Shown: positions 34,181-43,557 of the stretch, one piece after another
Position numbering within the stretch: position 1 is the first letter of the stretch
Layout of the letters: every line of letters starts with the position of its first letter
Source of the DNA: Streptomyces sp. SirexAA-E
Lineage (GTDB): Bacteria; Actinomycetota; Actinomycetes; Streptomycetales; Streptomycetaceae
Direction: 5' to 3'
NCBI RefSeq assembly: GCF_000177195.2
Contig: NC_015953.1
Coordinates: 372,001-436,000, forward strand
Length of the DNA stretch: 64,000 bases
Program-made: the position numbers and the translations under genes
The notes under the pieces: model-generated
The model's input: the letters and a program-made list of their open reading frames with translations, nothing else
The model's database searches: none
What the model was told of the DNA's origin: nothing

Positions 34181-35365
34181 TCAGAGAGCGCCGGCGTACA
34201 GCAGGCGGTCGGGCGAGCCCGTTCCCAGGTTGGTCAGGACGTCGGGGGTCGCGCCCCCGACGAGCCAGTCCTCGATCTCCTGGGGCGTCGCGGCGGGGTT
34301 CGCCTCCTTGTAGAGGGCGACGGCGCCGGTGACGTGCGGGGCCGCCATGGACGTCCCGTCGAGTGCCGTGGAACCGCCGCCGAGCTTGGCGGAGACGATC
34401 TCCGTGCCGGGCGCGTACAGGGCCACGCAGGTGCCCCAGTTGCTGAACGACGCCTGCCGGTCCTGGCCGTCGCTCGCACCCACGGAGACCGTGCCGTCGG
34501 CACCCGCCGGGGAGACGTCGCAGGCGTCCTGGTTCTCGTTGCCCGCCGCGACGACCGGCAGGGTGCCCTGCTTCACCAGCGCGTCGAACGCGTCGTCGAC
34601 GGCCGAGGACGAGGGCCCGCCGAGGGAGGCGTTGACCACGGCGGGCTGCTGGGCGTTGTTGGCGATCCAGTCCAGCCCGGCGATGATGCCGGCCCAGCTT
34701 CCCGAGCCCTCGCAGTCGAGCACCCGGACCGGTACGAGCGAGGCGGAGCGGGCGACGCCGTAGGTGGAACCGGCCACCGTGCCGGCGACATGGGTGCCGT
34801 GCCCGTTGCAGTCCTCGCCGTCACGGCCGTCGCCGATGGCGTCGTAGCCGGTGCCCACCCGGCCGCCGAACTCGCTGTGCGCCGACTCGATGCCGGTGTC
34901 CAGGATGTACGCGGTCACCCCCTGCCCGGCCCCGGGTGCCTCGTAGGCGCCGTCCAGCGGCAGGGCCCGCTGGTCGATCCGGTCCAGGCCCCAACTGGCG
35001 GCCGCGACACGGGAGGCGGCCGACGGCTGCACGGCGGGCGGGGAGACGGATGCCTCGCTGTTCTCCTCGACCGTCTGGACCCCGGTGGCCCCGCGCACCT
35101 TCTTCAGCTGTGCCGGGGTGAGCTCGGCGGCGAAACCGTGCAGGACCTTGCTGTACGTGAACAGAGGGGTGACGCCGAGACGTTCGGCCGTGGCGCCGGG
35201 TGTCTCGTCCTTGGAGACGGTGACGATGTACTGACCGGGGACCGCCCGGGTCGACCGCTGCACCGGCACCAGGACCTCGCCGGTGTCGGCCGTGGCCGGG
35301 GTGGTGCCGATCAGGGGGGCGATCAGCAGTAGAACGGCTGGTGCCCAGCGGGCGCGCAGGCGCAT
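34181..35365 (-). CDS. Secreted subtilisin-like serine protease (S8) with I9 propeptide
   Basis: Extracellular protease of 394 residues. Signal peptide (about 1-27, APAVLLLIAPLIGTTPATAD), inhibitor-I9 propeptide (about 40-110, GQYIVTVSKDETPGATAERL), then the S8 domain with Asp in AYILDTGIESAH (about 156), His in DCNGHGTHVAGTVAGSTYGV (about 190), Asn in VVAAGNENQDAC and Ser in GTSMAAPHVTGAVALY (about 340). Cysteine pairs suggest disulfides as in the proteinase K group. The start at 35365 (MRLRARWAP) gives the signal peptide. It stands between the glucanase and the rhamnosidase, facing away from the latter. Confidence 0.93.
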   Translation of the reverse strand: MRLRARWAPAVLLLIAPLIGTTPATADTGEVLVPVQRSTRAVPGQYIVTVSKDETPGATAERLGVTPLFTYSKVLHGFAAELTPAQLKKVRGATGVQTVEENSEASVSPPAVQPSAASRVAAASWGLDRIDQRALPLDGAYEAPGAGQGVTAYILDTGIESAHSEFGGRVGTGYDAIGDGRDGEDCNGHGTHVAGTVAGSTYGVARSASLVPVRVLDCEGSGSWAGIIAGLDWIANNAQQPAVVNASLGGPSSSAVDDAFDALVKQGTLPVVAAGNENQDACDVSPAGADGTVSVGASDGQDRQASFSNWGTCVALYAPGTEIVSAKLGGGSTALDGTSMAAPHVTGAVALYKEANPAATPQEIEDWLVGGATPDVLTNLGTGSPDRLLYAGAL

Positions 35366-35518
35366 GCGTTCTCCCTTGGTGTGGAGGATCCGTGCACGGA
35401 CCGGCAGGTCCGTGAGGTGCGAACACCTGACGTTTCGTCCATATCCGGGGAAGGCCTTGAGCCGCGTCATCCGGACAGCGCAACGATCGGCGCCTCGCGC
35501 GGCCATTCGGCCCATCGC

Positions 35519-35532
35519 GTGAAAGGTTTCAC
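35519..35532. promoter_or_regulatory. Palindrome GTGAAAGGTTTCAC upstream of the rhamnosidase
   Basis: Exact inverted repeat GTGAAA/TTTCAC with a two-base centre in the divergent region between the subtilase (35365, minus) and rhamnosidase (35714, plus). It shares TGAA/TTCA half-sites with the second candidate at 35676-35687. Confidence 0.5.
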
Positions 35533-35675
35533 AGCACTCGCCGAGGCACTCAAGCACCCCCGCCGCAGAACCGTCAATGACTCGCACGCGGGTTTCTTCA
35601 ACGCCCCCGAGTCCGGCATCGATAGCGCGTCCAGCATTGACAGGGACAGGTCACAGCCCTAGCGTCCCGGTGAGC

Positions 35676-35687
35676 TGAAACGATTCA
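35676..35687. promoter_or_regulatory. LacI-type operator TGAAACGATTCA next to the rhamnosidase start
   Basis: Twelve bases with a central CG and TGAA/TTCA arms, typical of LacI-family sites, 26 bases before the chosen GTG start. If the ATG at 35687 were the start, the site would overlap it. Confidence 0.45.
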
Positions 35688-35713
35688 TGAACGCGACCTT
35701 ACGGAGCCGAGTT

Positions 35714-38700
35714 GTGATCAGCAGAAGACGACTGCTCAGCACCACCGCCGCCACCGCCGCCCTCGCCGCGGTCTCCTCGCCCGCCGCCCGCGCCGCCGCC
35801 CCGGCCGACACCGCGGCCGGTCGGCTCCGCGTCACCGGGCCGACCGTGGAGTACGTACGCCGCCCGCTCGGCCTCGACGTCTCCCGCCCCCGGCTGAGCT
35901 GGCCCCTCGCCTCGGACCACCCGGACCACGGCCAGTCCGCCTACCAGGTGCGGGTCGCCACCTCGCCGGACCGCCTGGCCCGCCCCGACGTCTGGGACAG
36001 CGGCAAGGTCGTGTCCCCGACGTCGGTGCTGGTCCCGTACGCGGGCCCGGCGCTGGTCTCCCGTACGCGCTACCACTGGTCGGTGCGCGTGTGGGACCAG
36101 GACGGACGCGTCTCGGCCTGGAGCGAGCCGTCCTGGTGGGAGACCGGGCTCCTGGACGAGGCCGACTGGTCGGCGGGGTGGATCGGCGCGCCCGCCGCGC
36201 TGACCTCCTCACCCTCCCTGGAGGCGGCCTCCTGGATCTGGTTCCCGGAGGGCGATCCGGCCGTGGGCGCTCCGGCGGCCACCCGGTGGTTCCGCGGCCG
36301 GGTGGAGATCCCCGAGGGCGTCACCCGCGCCCGCCTGGTCATGACCGCCGACGACGGCTTCACCGCCCTGGTCGACGGTGTCCAGGTGGCCCGTACCGAG
36401 CCCGACGGCCCCGCGGAGAACTGGCGTCGTCCCGTGGTGGTGGACGTGACGGCGCACCTCTCCCCCGGCTCCCGGGTCGTCGCCGTGACGGCCACCAACG
36501 CGGTGGACGGCCCGGCCGGTCTGCTCGGGGCGCTGGAGCTGACCACCGCCGACGGTGCGGTCACACTCGCCACGGGAACCGGATGGCGGGCCACCGACCG
36601 GGAGCCGGACGGGGACTGGGCGTCCGGCGGCTACGACGACACCGGCTGGCCCGCCGCAGCGGTCCTCGCCCCGTGGGGTTCCGGCCCCTGGGGCGAGGTA
36701 CGGGCGGCCCTCTCCCCCGCCACCCAGCTGCGCACGGAATTCCGGCTGGGCCGCAAGCGCGTCGCGCGGGCCCGGCTGTACTCGACCGCGCTCGGCCTGT
36801 ACGAGGTGTTCCTGAACGGCGCACGTGTCGGCGAGGACCGGCTCGCGCCCGGCTGGACCGACTACCGCAAGCGCGTCCAGTACCAGACGTACGACGTGAC
36901 GGCACTGCTTCGGTCCGGCGGCAACGCTCTCGGGGTCACCCTCGCGCCGGGGTGGTACGCCGGGAACATCGCCTGGTTCGGACCGCACCAGTACGGCGAA
37001 CGTCCGGCCGTACTGGCCCAGTTGGAGGTCACCTTCACCGACGGGTCGATCGAGCGGGTGCTGTCGGGCACCGGCTGGGCCGCCGCGACCGGGCCCGTCA
37101 CCGCCACCGACCTCATGGCAGGCGAGGAGTACGACGCCCGGCTGGAGACCGACGGCTGGAGCCGCGCCGGATTCGACGCGTCGGGGTGGCTCGCGGCAGA
37201 AGCGGTGGAAGGGGTCACGGCCGTGCCGGTCGCCGCGGTGGACGGGGCCTGCCGTGTCGAGCGCGAGCTGACGGCCCGCGAGGTGACCGAACCCGAGCCC
37301 GGGGTCTACGTGTTCGACCTCGGACAGAACATGGTGGGCACGGTACGGCTCCTTGTCTCGGGGCCGGCGGGCACGACGGTGCGGCTGCGCCACGCCGAGG
37401 TGCTGAACCCGGACGGCACCCTCTACACGGCCAACCTGCGCACCGCACGGGCCACCGACACCTACACGCTCAGGGGCGGCGGACCGGAGACGTACGAGCC
37501 CCGCTTCACCTTCCACGGTTTCCGCTACGTCGAGGTGACGGGCTTTCCGGGCCGCCCCGGGCCGGACGCGGTGGTGGGCCGGGTCATCCACACCTCGGCG
37601 CCGTTCACCATGGCCTTCTCGACCGACGTCCCCATGCTCGACCGGCTCCACAGCAACATCACCTGGGGGCAGCGCGGCAACTTCCTCTCCGTCCCGACCG
37701 ACACGCCCGCGCGCGACGAACGCCTCGGCTGGACCGGCGACATCAACGTCTTCGCGCCCACCGCCGCGTACACGATGGAGTCGGCCCGCTTCCTCGGCAA
37801 GTGGCTCCAGGACCTGCGCGACGACCAGCTGGCCGACGGCGCCTTCCCGAACGTCGCCCCGGACCTCCCGGGCGTCGGCAGCGGGGCGGCCGGCTGGGGC
37901 GACGCCGGGGTGACGGTCCCGTGGGCCCTGTACCAGGCGTACGGGGACGTGCGGGTGCTGGAGCAGTCCTGGTCGTCGATGGTGGCCTGGCTGGAGTACC
38001 TCCAGGCGCACAGCGACGGTCTCCTGCGGCCGGCCGATGGGTACGGGGACTGGCTCAACATCGAGGACGAGACACCCAAGGACGTCATCGGCACGGCGTA
38101 CTTCGCCCACAGCGCCGACCTCACGGCCCGGACCGCCGAGGTGCTGGGCAAGGACCCCGGGCCCTACCGCACGCTGTCCGGCCGGGTGCGCGACGCGTTC
38201 CGGGCGGCGTACGTGGGCGACGGCGGGCGGGTGAAGGGCGACACGCAGACCGCGTACGTCCTGGCCCTGTCGATGGACCTGCTGGAGCCGGGCGACCGCG
38301 CACCGGCTGCGGACAGGCTGGTCGCGCTGATCGAGGCGAAGGACTGGCACCTGTCGACGGGGTTCCTCGGCACACCGCGCCTGCTGCCGGTGCTGACCGA
38401 CACCGGGCACACGGACGTCGCCTACCGGCTGCTGACGCGGCGGACGTTCCCGAGCTGGGGGTACCAGATCGACCGGGGTGCCACCACGATGTGGGAGCGC
38501 TGGGACTCCGTGCGGCCGGACGGCGGTTTCCAGGACGCCGGGATGAACTCCTTCAACCACTACGCCTACGGGTCGGTGGGCGAGTGGATGTACGCGAACA
38601 TCGCGGGCATCGCCCCGGCGGCGCCCGGCTTCCGCGAGATCCGGGTGCGTCCGCGTCCGGGGGGCGGGGTGCACCGGGCCGAGGCCCGGTTCGACTCCCT

Positions 38701-38911
38701 GTACGGGCCGGTCACCACCCGCTGGACCTCGGACGGGGGCGGCTTCGCGCTTCGGGTGGTCCTGCCCGCCAACACGACGGCCGAGGTGTGGGTGCCGGGC
38801 GGTGACGGGAGGAGCTCCGTCCGGGGCACCGCCGTGTTCCTGCGGCGGGAGGACGGGTGCGCGGTCTTCGCGGCCGGCTCGGGCATCCACCGCTTCACCG
38901 CGCCGGCCTGA
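35714..38911 (+). CDS. Secreted GH78 alpha-L-rhamnosidase
   Basis: Removes terminal alpha-L-rhamnose from pectic or flavonoid glycosides; 1065 residues. A Tat signal (SRRRLLSTTAATAALAAVSS) starts almost at once after the GTG 35714, which has GGAG seven bases upstream; the ATG at 35687 is in frame nine codons earlier but lacks a ribosome site and would overlap an operator. Domains in order: fibronectin-like VEYVRRPLGLDVSRPRLSWP, N-terminal beta-sandwich modules (about 150-500), and the (alpha/alpha)6 catalytic barrel with DTPARDERLGWTGDINVF (catalytic acid region) and TTMWERWDS (second acidic residue). A small C-terminal beta domain closes the protein. It is monocistronic, ending in a strong shared terminator. 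Confidence 0.92.
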   Translation: MISRRRLLSTTAATAALAAVSSPAARAAAPADTAAGRLRVTGPTVEYVRRPLGLDVSRPRLSWPLASDHPDHGQSAYQVRVATSPDRLARPDVWDSGKVVSPTSVLVPYAGPALVSRTRYHWSVRVWDQDGRVSAWSEPSWWETGLLDEADWSAGWIGAPAALTSSPSLEAASWIWFPEGDPAVGAPAATRWFRGRVEIPEGVTRARLVMTADDGFTALVDGVQVARTEPDGPAENWRRPVVVDVTAHLSPGSRVVAVTATNAVDGPAGLLGALELTTADGAVTLATGTGWRATDREPDGDWASGGYDDTGWPAAAVLAPWGSGPWGEVRAALSPATQLRTEFRLGRKRVARARLYSTALGLYEVFLNGARVGEDRLAPGWTDYRKRVQYQTYDVTALLRSGGNALGVTLAPGWYAGNIAWFGPHQYGERPAVLAQLEVTFTDGSIERVLSGTGWAAATGPVTATDLMAGEEYDARLETDGWSRAGFDASGWLAAEAVEGVTAVPVAAVDGACRVERELTAREVTEPEPGVYVFDLGQNMVGTVRLLVSGPAGTTVRLRHAEVLNPDGTLYTANLRTARATDTYTLRGGGPETYEPRFTFHGFRYVEVTGFPGRPGPDAVVGRVIHTSAPFTMAFSTDVPMLDRLHSNITWGQRGNFLSVPTDTPARDERLGWTGDINVFAPTAAYTMESARFLGKWLQDLRDDQLADGAFPNVAPDLPGVGSGAAGWGDAGVTVPWALYQAYGDVRVLEQSWSSMVAWLEYLQAHSDGLLRPADGYGDWLNIEDETPKDVIGTAYFAHSADLTARTAEVLGKDPGPYRTLSGRVRDAFRAAYVGDGGRVKGDTQTAYVLALSMDLLEPGDRAPAADRLVALIEAKDWHLSTGFLGTPRLLPVLTDTGHTDVAYRLLTRRTFPSWGYQIDRGATTMWERWDSVRPDGGFQDAGMNSFNHYAYGSVGEWMYANIAGIAPAAPGFREIRVRPRPGGGVHRAEARFDSLYGPVTTRWTSDGGGFALRVVLPANTTAEVWVPGGDGRSSVRGTAVFLRREDGCAVFAAGSGIHRFTAPA

Positions 38912-38921
38912 CGCCCGGCGT

Positions 38922-38950
38922 GCCCCGGGGGACGTCTCGTCCCCCGGGGC
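38922..38950. terminator. Bidirectional terminator between GH78 and GH42 genes
   Basis: A perfect 13-bp stem (38922-38934 with 38938-38950) and three-base loop between two convergent stop codons (38911 and 38961). Confidence 0.8.
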
Positions 38951-38960
38951 GCACGCGGTG

Positions 38961-41033
38961 CTACACGCCGGAGAGGAAGGGCGTCGCCCCGGCCTCCACG
39001 CGCAGGACGGCGACCTCACGCGGCGGCAGGACCAGACCGCCGCCGGCCGGTGCGGGGCCGGTCAGGGCCTCACCGTCCACCGCGTCGAACTCGACGGGCT
39101 CGTCCGTGCGGTTGACAAGGAACCAGTAGGCGTGGGTGCCGTCCGTCCGTACGGTCGCCTCCACCCGTCCCCGCGCGCCGGCGGGCAGTTCGCTGACCAC
39201 TCCGGCGCCGGACAGCAGGGTCTCCAGCACACCGGTCAGCCCCTGGCTGCCGAGCCGGGTCGACAGGTAGGAGGCGGAGCCGCCGTCCGCCGGGACACGC
39301 CGGGTCAGGGCGGGGCGCCCCGCCTGGTCCCCGGTCTCGTAGCGTGCGAGGACCGTGACCTCGGGATCGGTCACCTCGATCCGGTCGGTCCACAGGGTGC
39401 CGGTCAGGCCGTTGTCGAGGCGTACGTCCGCGTCTTCGAGCAGGGGGCCGAACTCCTCGATGCGGATGCCCAGCAGGTCGCGCAGCGCCCCCGGGTAGCC
39501 GCCGAGGTGGACGTGGTCGTTCTCGTCGACGACACCCGAGTAGTAGGTGGTGGCGAGGTGGCCGCCGCCGCGCACATAGGCGTCGAGCCGGTCGGCGAGG
39601 TCCTTCGGGACGACGTGCAGGACGGGGGCGGCGACGAAGTCGTAGCCGGTGAGGTCGGCCGCCGTGGTGACGACGTCCACCCGGACGCCCAGGGCCAGGA
39701 AGGCGGAGTACCAGTCGAGCGCCTCCTGCCGGTAGCGCAGCAGGGAGGTCGGCTGGGAGTCGCGCTCGACGGCCCACCAGGAGTCCCAGTCGTACACCAG
39801 CGCGGCCCTGGCCGGCTCCCGTACGGAACCGGTGACCGGGGTGAGCTCCCGCAGCGTCCGGCCGAGGGCCGTCACCGCGCGGAAGACCTCGCTGTCCGGG
39901 CCGGCGTGGGGCACCATCGCGGAGTGGTACTTCTCGGCGCCGGCGGCGGACTGGCGCCACTGGAAGAAGCAGACCGCGTCGGCTCCGTGGGCGACGTGGA
40001 CCAGGGAGTCGCGGGCGAGTTCGCCCTCGGTCTTGGCGACGTTGACGGTCTGCCAGTTGACCGCGCTGGTGGAGTGCTCCATCAGGAACCACGGCCTGCC
40101 GTGGGCGATGGAGTGGGTGAGCGCGGCGGAGAAGGAGAGTTCGTCCAGTCGCTGGGGGCCGGGGTGCGCGTAGTGGTCGTTGGAGACGAAGTCGATCTCG
40201 TCCGCCCAGTCCGGGTAGTTCATGCCCTTGGTCTCGCCCATCACCATGAAGTTGGTGGTGACGGGGACGTCGGGGGTGATGCGGCGCAGGACGTCGCGTT
40301 CGGCCCGGAGGTAGTCCTTGAGCGCGTCGGACGAGAAGCGCTTGAAGTCGAGCTGCTGGGTGGGGTTGGCGTGGCTCGCGGCGAGGCGCGGCGGCTGGAT
40401 CTGCTCCCACTGACCGTAGTACTGCGACCAGAAGGAGGTGGCCCAGGCCCGGTTGAGCTCGTCGAGCGTGCCGTAGCGGGTGCGCAGCCAGTCGCGGAAG
40501 GCCTGGGCGGCGTCGTCGGAGTAGTCGTAGATGTTGTGGCAGCCGAGCTCGTTGGAGATGTGCCAGGCGACCAGGGCGGGGTGGTCCGCGTAACGGGTCG
40601 CCATGGCCTCCACCAGCCGCAGGGCGTACGCGCGGAAGACCGGTGAGGTGGGCCGCCAGTGCTGTCGCGCTCCCTGGGAGAGGGTCTCGCCGGTGCGGGT
40701 GACCGGGAGGATCTCCGGGTGCAGGGTGGTGAGCCAGGGCGGCGGCGAGGCGGTGGCGGTGGCGAGGTCCACGGCGATGCCGTTGTCGTGGAGCAGGTCG
40801 AGCACCTCGTCCAGCCAGGCGAAGTCCCAGCGGTCCTCGGCCGGCTGGAGACGGGCCCAGGAGAAGATCGCGACGGAGACGACGGTGACACCGGCCTCGC
40901 GCATCAGCCGGACGTCTTCCTTCCACACCTCGCGGGGCCACTGCTCCGGGTTGTAGTCGGCCCCGTAGGCGAAGCTCGCCGGGCGGTCGTCGGAGGGCGG
41001 GCGCAGCCAGCGGCGCTCGGAGGCGGGGGTCAT
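38961..41033 (-). CDS. GH42 beta-galactosidase
   Basis: Cytoplasmic beta-galactosidase of 690 residues (the family is usually 650-700), acting on imported beta-galactosides. The TIM barrel begins FAYGADYNPEQWPREVWKED and carries the acid/base glutamate in AWHISNELGCHNIYDYSDDA (about 160) and the nucleophile glutamate in PWFLMEHSTSAVNWQ (about 318). The trimerisation domain (about 400-610) and a small C-terminal beta domain follow. No signal peptide. GAGAGGATC precedes the ATG. It is separated from the upstream ABC binding-protein gene by a 40-bp perfect palindrome, so it is expressed separately or as an attenuated distal gene. Confidence 0.93.
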   Translation of the reverse strand: MTPASERRWLRPPSDDRPASFAYGADYNPEQWPREVWKEDVRLMREAGVTVVSVAIFSWARLQPAEDRWDFAWLDEVLDLLHDNGIAVDLATATASPPPWLTTLHPEILPVTRTGETLSQGARQHWRPTSPVFRAYALRLVEAMATRYADHPALVAWHISNELGCHNIYDYSDDAAQAFRDWLRTRYGTLDELNRAWATSFWSQYYGQWEQIQPPRLAASHANPTQQLDFKRFSSDALKDYLRAERDVLRRITPDVPVTTNFMVMGETKGMNYPDWADEIDFVSNDHYAHPGPQRLDELSFSAALTHSIAHGRPWFLMEHSTSAVNWQTVNVAKTEGELARDSLVHVAHGADAVCFFQWRQSAAGAEKYHSAMVPHAGPDSEVFRAVTALGRTLRELTPVTGSVREPARAALVYDWDSWWAVERDSQPTSLLRYRQEALDWYSAFLALGVRVDVVTTAADLTGYDFVAAPVLHVVPKDLADRLDAYVRGGGHLATTYYSGVVDENDHVHLGGYPGALRDLLGIRIEEFGPLLEDADVRLDNGLTGTLWTDRIEVTDPEVTVLARYETGDQAGRPALTRRVPADGGSASYLSTRLGSQGLTGVLETLLSGAGVVSELPAGARGRVEATVRTDGTHAYWFLVNRTDEPVEFDAVDGEALTGPAPAGGGLVLPPREVAVLRVEAGATPFLSGV

Positions 41034-41065
41034 GATGATCCTCTCGGATACGGGGGTTGCGAGTA

Positions 41066-41105
41066 CGGCACAGGGCGGTCGCCCGCGGGCGACCGCCCTG
41101 TGCCG
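41066..41105 (-). terminator. Forty-base perfect palindrome between the binding protein and GH42 genes
   Basis: Bases 41066-41085 are the exact reverse complement of 41086-41105, a 20-bp perfect inverted repeat with no spacer. It lies 16 bases after the binding-protein stop. As RNA it would form a very strong hairpin; it is probably an intrinsic terminator or an attenuator that lowers GH42 expression relative to the transporter. Confidence 0.8.
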
Positions 41106-41121
41106 GTTCAGTGGCGGGACG

Positions 41122-42462
41122 TCACTTGTTGACGTCGAAGCCCTGTTCTGTGCCGTAGTCGACGGCGGCCTTCTGCCACTCCTTCAGGCCGTCGGCCAGC
41201 TTGGTGTCGGAGACGTAGGCCTTGCCGACGGAGTCGTTGAAGATGGAGTTGGCGTACACCTGGTAGGGCAGGTAGGACCAGTCCTCGGGCACCTGGGCGG
41301 CCGACCGGGCGAAGATCTCGTTCGCCTTCTGGCCACCGAAGTACGGGAAGGTGGTGTCGAGGAACGTCGGGGAGGCCAGGTCCGCCGTGGTGGCGGGGAA
41401 GGCTCCGGCCTCGATGCGGGCCTGGACGCCCTCCGAGTGGTTGGCGTACTCGTTGAACGCGTACGCCAGGTCCTTGTTCTTGCTCGCCTTCATCACCGCG
41501 AGGGAGCTGCCGCCGTTCTCGGAGCTGACCTCGTCGCCCTTCTTCCACTGCGGGAGGGCGGCGGCGCGCCAGTCACCGGAGGCCGACTCGACGCCGGAGA
41601 CGAAGTTGGCGGGCATCCAGGCGCCGGTGGCGAGGGTGGCGATGGTGCCGTCCGCCAGACCCTTGTACCACTCGTCGCTCCAGGAGCTGATGGGCGCCAG
41701 CAGCTTCTCGTCGATGAGCTTCTGCCAGACCTTGGTGTAGGTGGTGACGCCCTTGTCGTTGGTGAGGTCGACCGTGATGTTGGTGTCGCGGTTCTTGAAC
41801 GGGGTCCCGCCGGCCTGCCAGATCATGCTGGTCGTGAACCCGGCGTCGCCGGTGTCGTTGGCTATGTAGGCCTTCGGGTCCGCCGCGTGCAGGGCGCGGG
41901 CCGCCTCCAGGTACTCGTCCCAGGTGGTGGGGACGGCGATCTGGTGCTTGTCCAGGACCTTCTTGTTGTAGAAGAGCGCCATCGGACCGGAGTCCATGGG
42001 CAGCGCGTACACGGCTTCGTCGACGGTGACCGCGTTCCACGGGCCCGGCGAGTAGTCGTCCTTGAACTTGTCCGCGCCGTAGCGGCTCAGGTCCTCCAGG
42101 GACTTGCCGAGGGCGAACTGCCCGAGGGCGTAGTACTCGACCTGCGCGACGTCCGGGACCCCGGATCCGGCCTGCACGGCGTTCTGCAGGGCGGTGTACT
42201 GGTCGTTGCCGGTACCGGCGTTGACCAGCTTCACCTTGACCTTCGGGTACTCCTTCTGGAAGTCGCTGACGACCTGCTTCAGCGTCGGTTCCCAAGCCCA
42301 CACCGTGATCGAGCCACCCTCCTTGAGGGCCGCCCGCAGATCACTTCCCGATACGGCCTTGTCCGAAGCGGCTTCCTCGGAGGACCCGCACGCGGTGAGG
42401 CTCAGCGCGGCCGCGCACAGCAGGCCGACGCCACGCATCGCGCGTCTGGTCATGGTTCTCAT
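41122..42462 (-). CDS. Sugar ABC transporter substrate-binding lipoprotein (CUT1)
   Basis: Family-1 solute-binding lipoprotein, 446 residues. Signal peptide with lipobox LSLTAC (cysteine near 25). The mature part includes GSITVWAWEPTLKQVVSDFQ, PDVAQVEYYALGQFAL, VYALPMDSGPMALFYNKKVL, ATGAWMPANFVSG and YLPYQVYANSIFNDSVGKAY. Start 42462 (MRTMTRRAMRG) has GGAGTG upstream. Unusually, it is downstream of its two permease genes rather than upstream; the 153-bp gap before it may hold its own promoter. With the GH42 gene next to it, a beta-galactoside such as galacto-oligosaccharide is the likely ligand (inference). Confidence 0.88.
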   Translation of the reverse strand: MRTMTRRAMRGVGLLCAAALSLTACGSSEEAASDKAVSGSDLRAALKEGGSITVWAWEPTLKQVVSDFQKEYPKVKVKLVNAGTGNDQYTALQNAVQAGSGVPDVAQVEYYALGQFALGKSLEDLSRYGADKFKDDYSPGPWNAVTVDEAVYALPMDSGPMALFYNKKVLDKHQIAVPTTWDEYLEAARALHAADPKAYIANDTGDAGFTTSMIWQAGGTPFKNRDTNITVDLTNDKGVTTYTKVWQKLIDEKLLAPISSWSDEWYKGLADGTIATLATGAWMPANFVSGVESASGDWRAAALPQWKKGDEVSSENGGSSLAVMKASKNKDLAYAFNEYANHSEGVQARIEAGAFPATTADLASPTFLDTTFPYFGGQKANEIFARSAAQVPEDWSYLPYQVYANSIFNDSVGKAYVSDTKLADGLKEWQKAAVDYGTEQGFDVNK

Positions 42463-42615
42463 ATCGTTTTCACTCCGTTGTGGTGAGGGTGGTGCACGAA
42501 CCGTCGAGCGTCCGCGCCACAGGGTGCGGAAGGTGGAGAGGGTGGAACACCGCACCGGCCGAGCGCCGGGCTAACCCGGTCTCGCAGCGCGGAGATTGGG
42601 TGGCCGGGGACGGGA

Positions 42616-43554
42616 TCATCCCTTGACGCTGCCCGCCGCCAGTCCGGACTGCCAGTAGCGCTGGAGCAGCAGGAAGGCGAGGACGAGCGGCACGATCGTC
42701 AGCAGTGACCCCGTGATGACCAGGTTGAAGACGGGCTGGCCGCCGGCGGTGGAGGCCTGCTCGTTCCAGGCGTTCAGCCCCAGCGTCAGCGGGTACCAGT
42801 CCGGGTCCTTGATCATGATGAGCGGCAGGAAGTAGTTGTTCCACGTCTGCACCATGGTGAACAGCAGGACGGTGACGATGCCCGGCGCCAGCAGCGGGAG
42901 CGCGACGCGGAAGAACGTCCGCAGCTCGCCGGAGCCGTCCACCCTGGCCGCCTCCAGGAGTTCGGTGGGGACGGCCTCGGCGGCGAACACCCACATCAGG
43001 TAGAGCCCGAACGGGGATATGAGGGACGGGATGATGACGGACCACGGCGTGTTGGTGAGGCCCATCTTGCTGAACATGAGGAAGGTGGGCACCGCCAGCG
43101 CGGTCGCGGGCACGGCCACCGCGCCGATGACGGTGGCGAACACCGCGCGCTTGCCCGCGAAGTCGAACTTGGCCAGGCCGTAGCCGCCCAGGACAGCGAG
43201 GAAGGTGGCTCCGCCGGCTCCCACCACCACGTACAGCAGGGTGTTGAGGAACCAGCGGACGAAGATGCCGTCGTCGTAGGTGAGGGTCTGGGAGATGTTG
43301 TCCCAGAGGGCGAAGTCCCCGCTGAACCAGAGGCCGAAGGAGTCCAGGAGGTTCTTCTGCGTCTTCGAGGCGTTGATGACGAGCCAGACCAGCGGCAGGA
43401 GCGCGTAGAGCGCGGTCAGGCCCATGAGCACGGTGAGCAGGACGCTGCGGCGCGGCCGGTCGGGCGAATGGCGCCTGCGGGGGGCACGCCGGGACGCCGG
43501 GGCGCGGTGGGTGGTACGCCGGGTCGGCTCGGCGGTGAACGAGGGTGCGGTCAT
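42616..43554 (-). CDS. Sugar ABC transporter permease (MalG type)
   Basis: CUT1 permease of 312 residues with six helices. A basic N-terminal segment precedes the first helix (SVLLTVLMGLTALYALLPLVWL). The EAA loop is ELLEAARVDGSGELRTFFRVALPL. It starts three bases after the stop of the partner permease, with AAAGGAGG inside the end of that gene, so the two are translationally coupled. No ATPase gene is linked. Confidence 0.9.
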   Translation of the reverse strand: MTAPSFTAEPTRRTTHRAPASRRAPRRRHSPDRPRRSVLLTVLMGLTALYALLPLVWLVINASKTQKNLLDSFGLWFSGDFALWDNISQTLTYDDGIFVRWFLNTLLYVVVGAGGATFLAVLGGYGLAKFDFAGKRAVFATVIGAVAVPATALAVPTFLMFSKMGLTNTPWSVIIPSLISPFGLYLMWVFAAEAVPTELLEAARVDGSGELRTFFRVALPLLAPGIVTVLLFTMVQTWNNYFLPLIMIKDPDWYPLTLGLNAWNEQASTAGGQPVFNLVITGSLLTIVPLVLAFLLLQRYWQSGLAAGSVKG

Positions 43555-43557
43555 CGC

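Noticed and set aside
36209..39019. 936-codon minus-strand frame opposite the rhamnosidase
   Set aside because: Compositional shadow; no family motif, and it crosses the strong convergent terminator.
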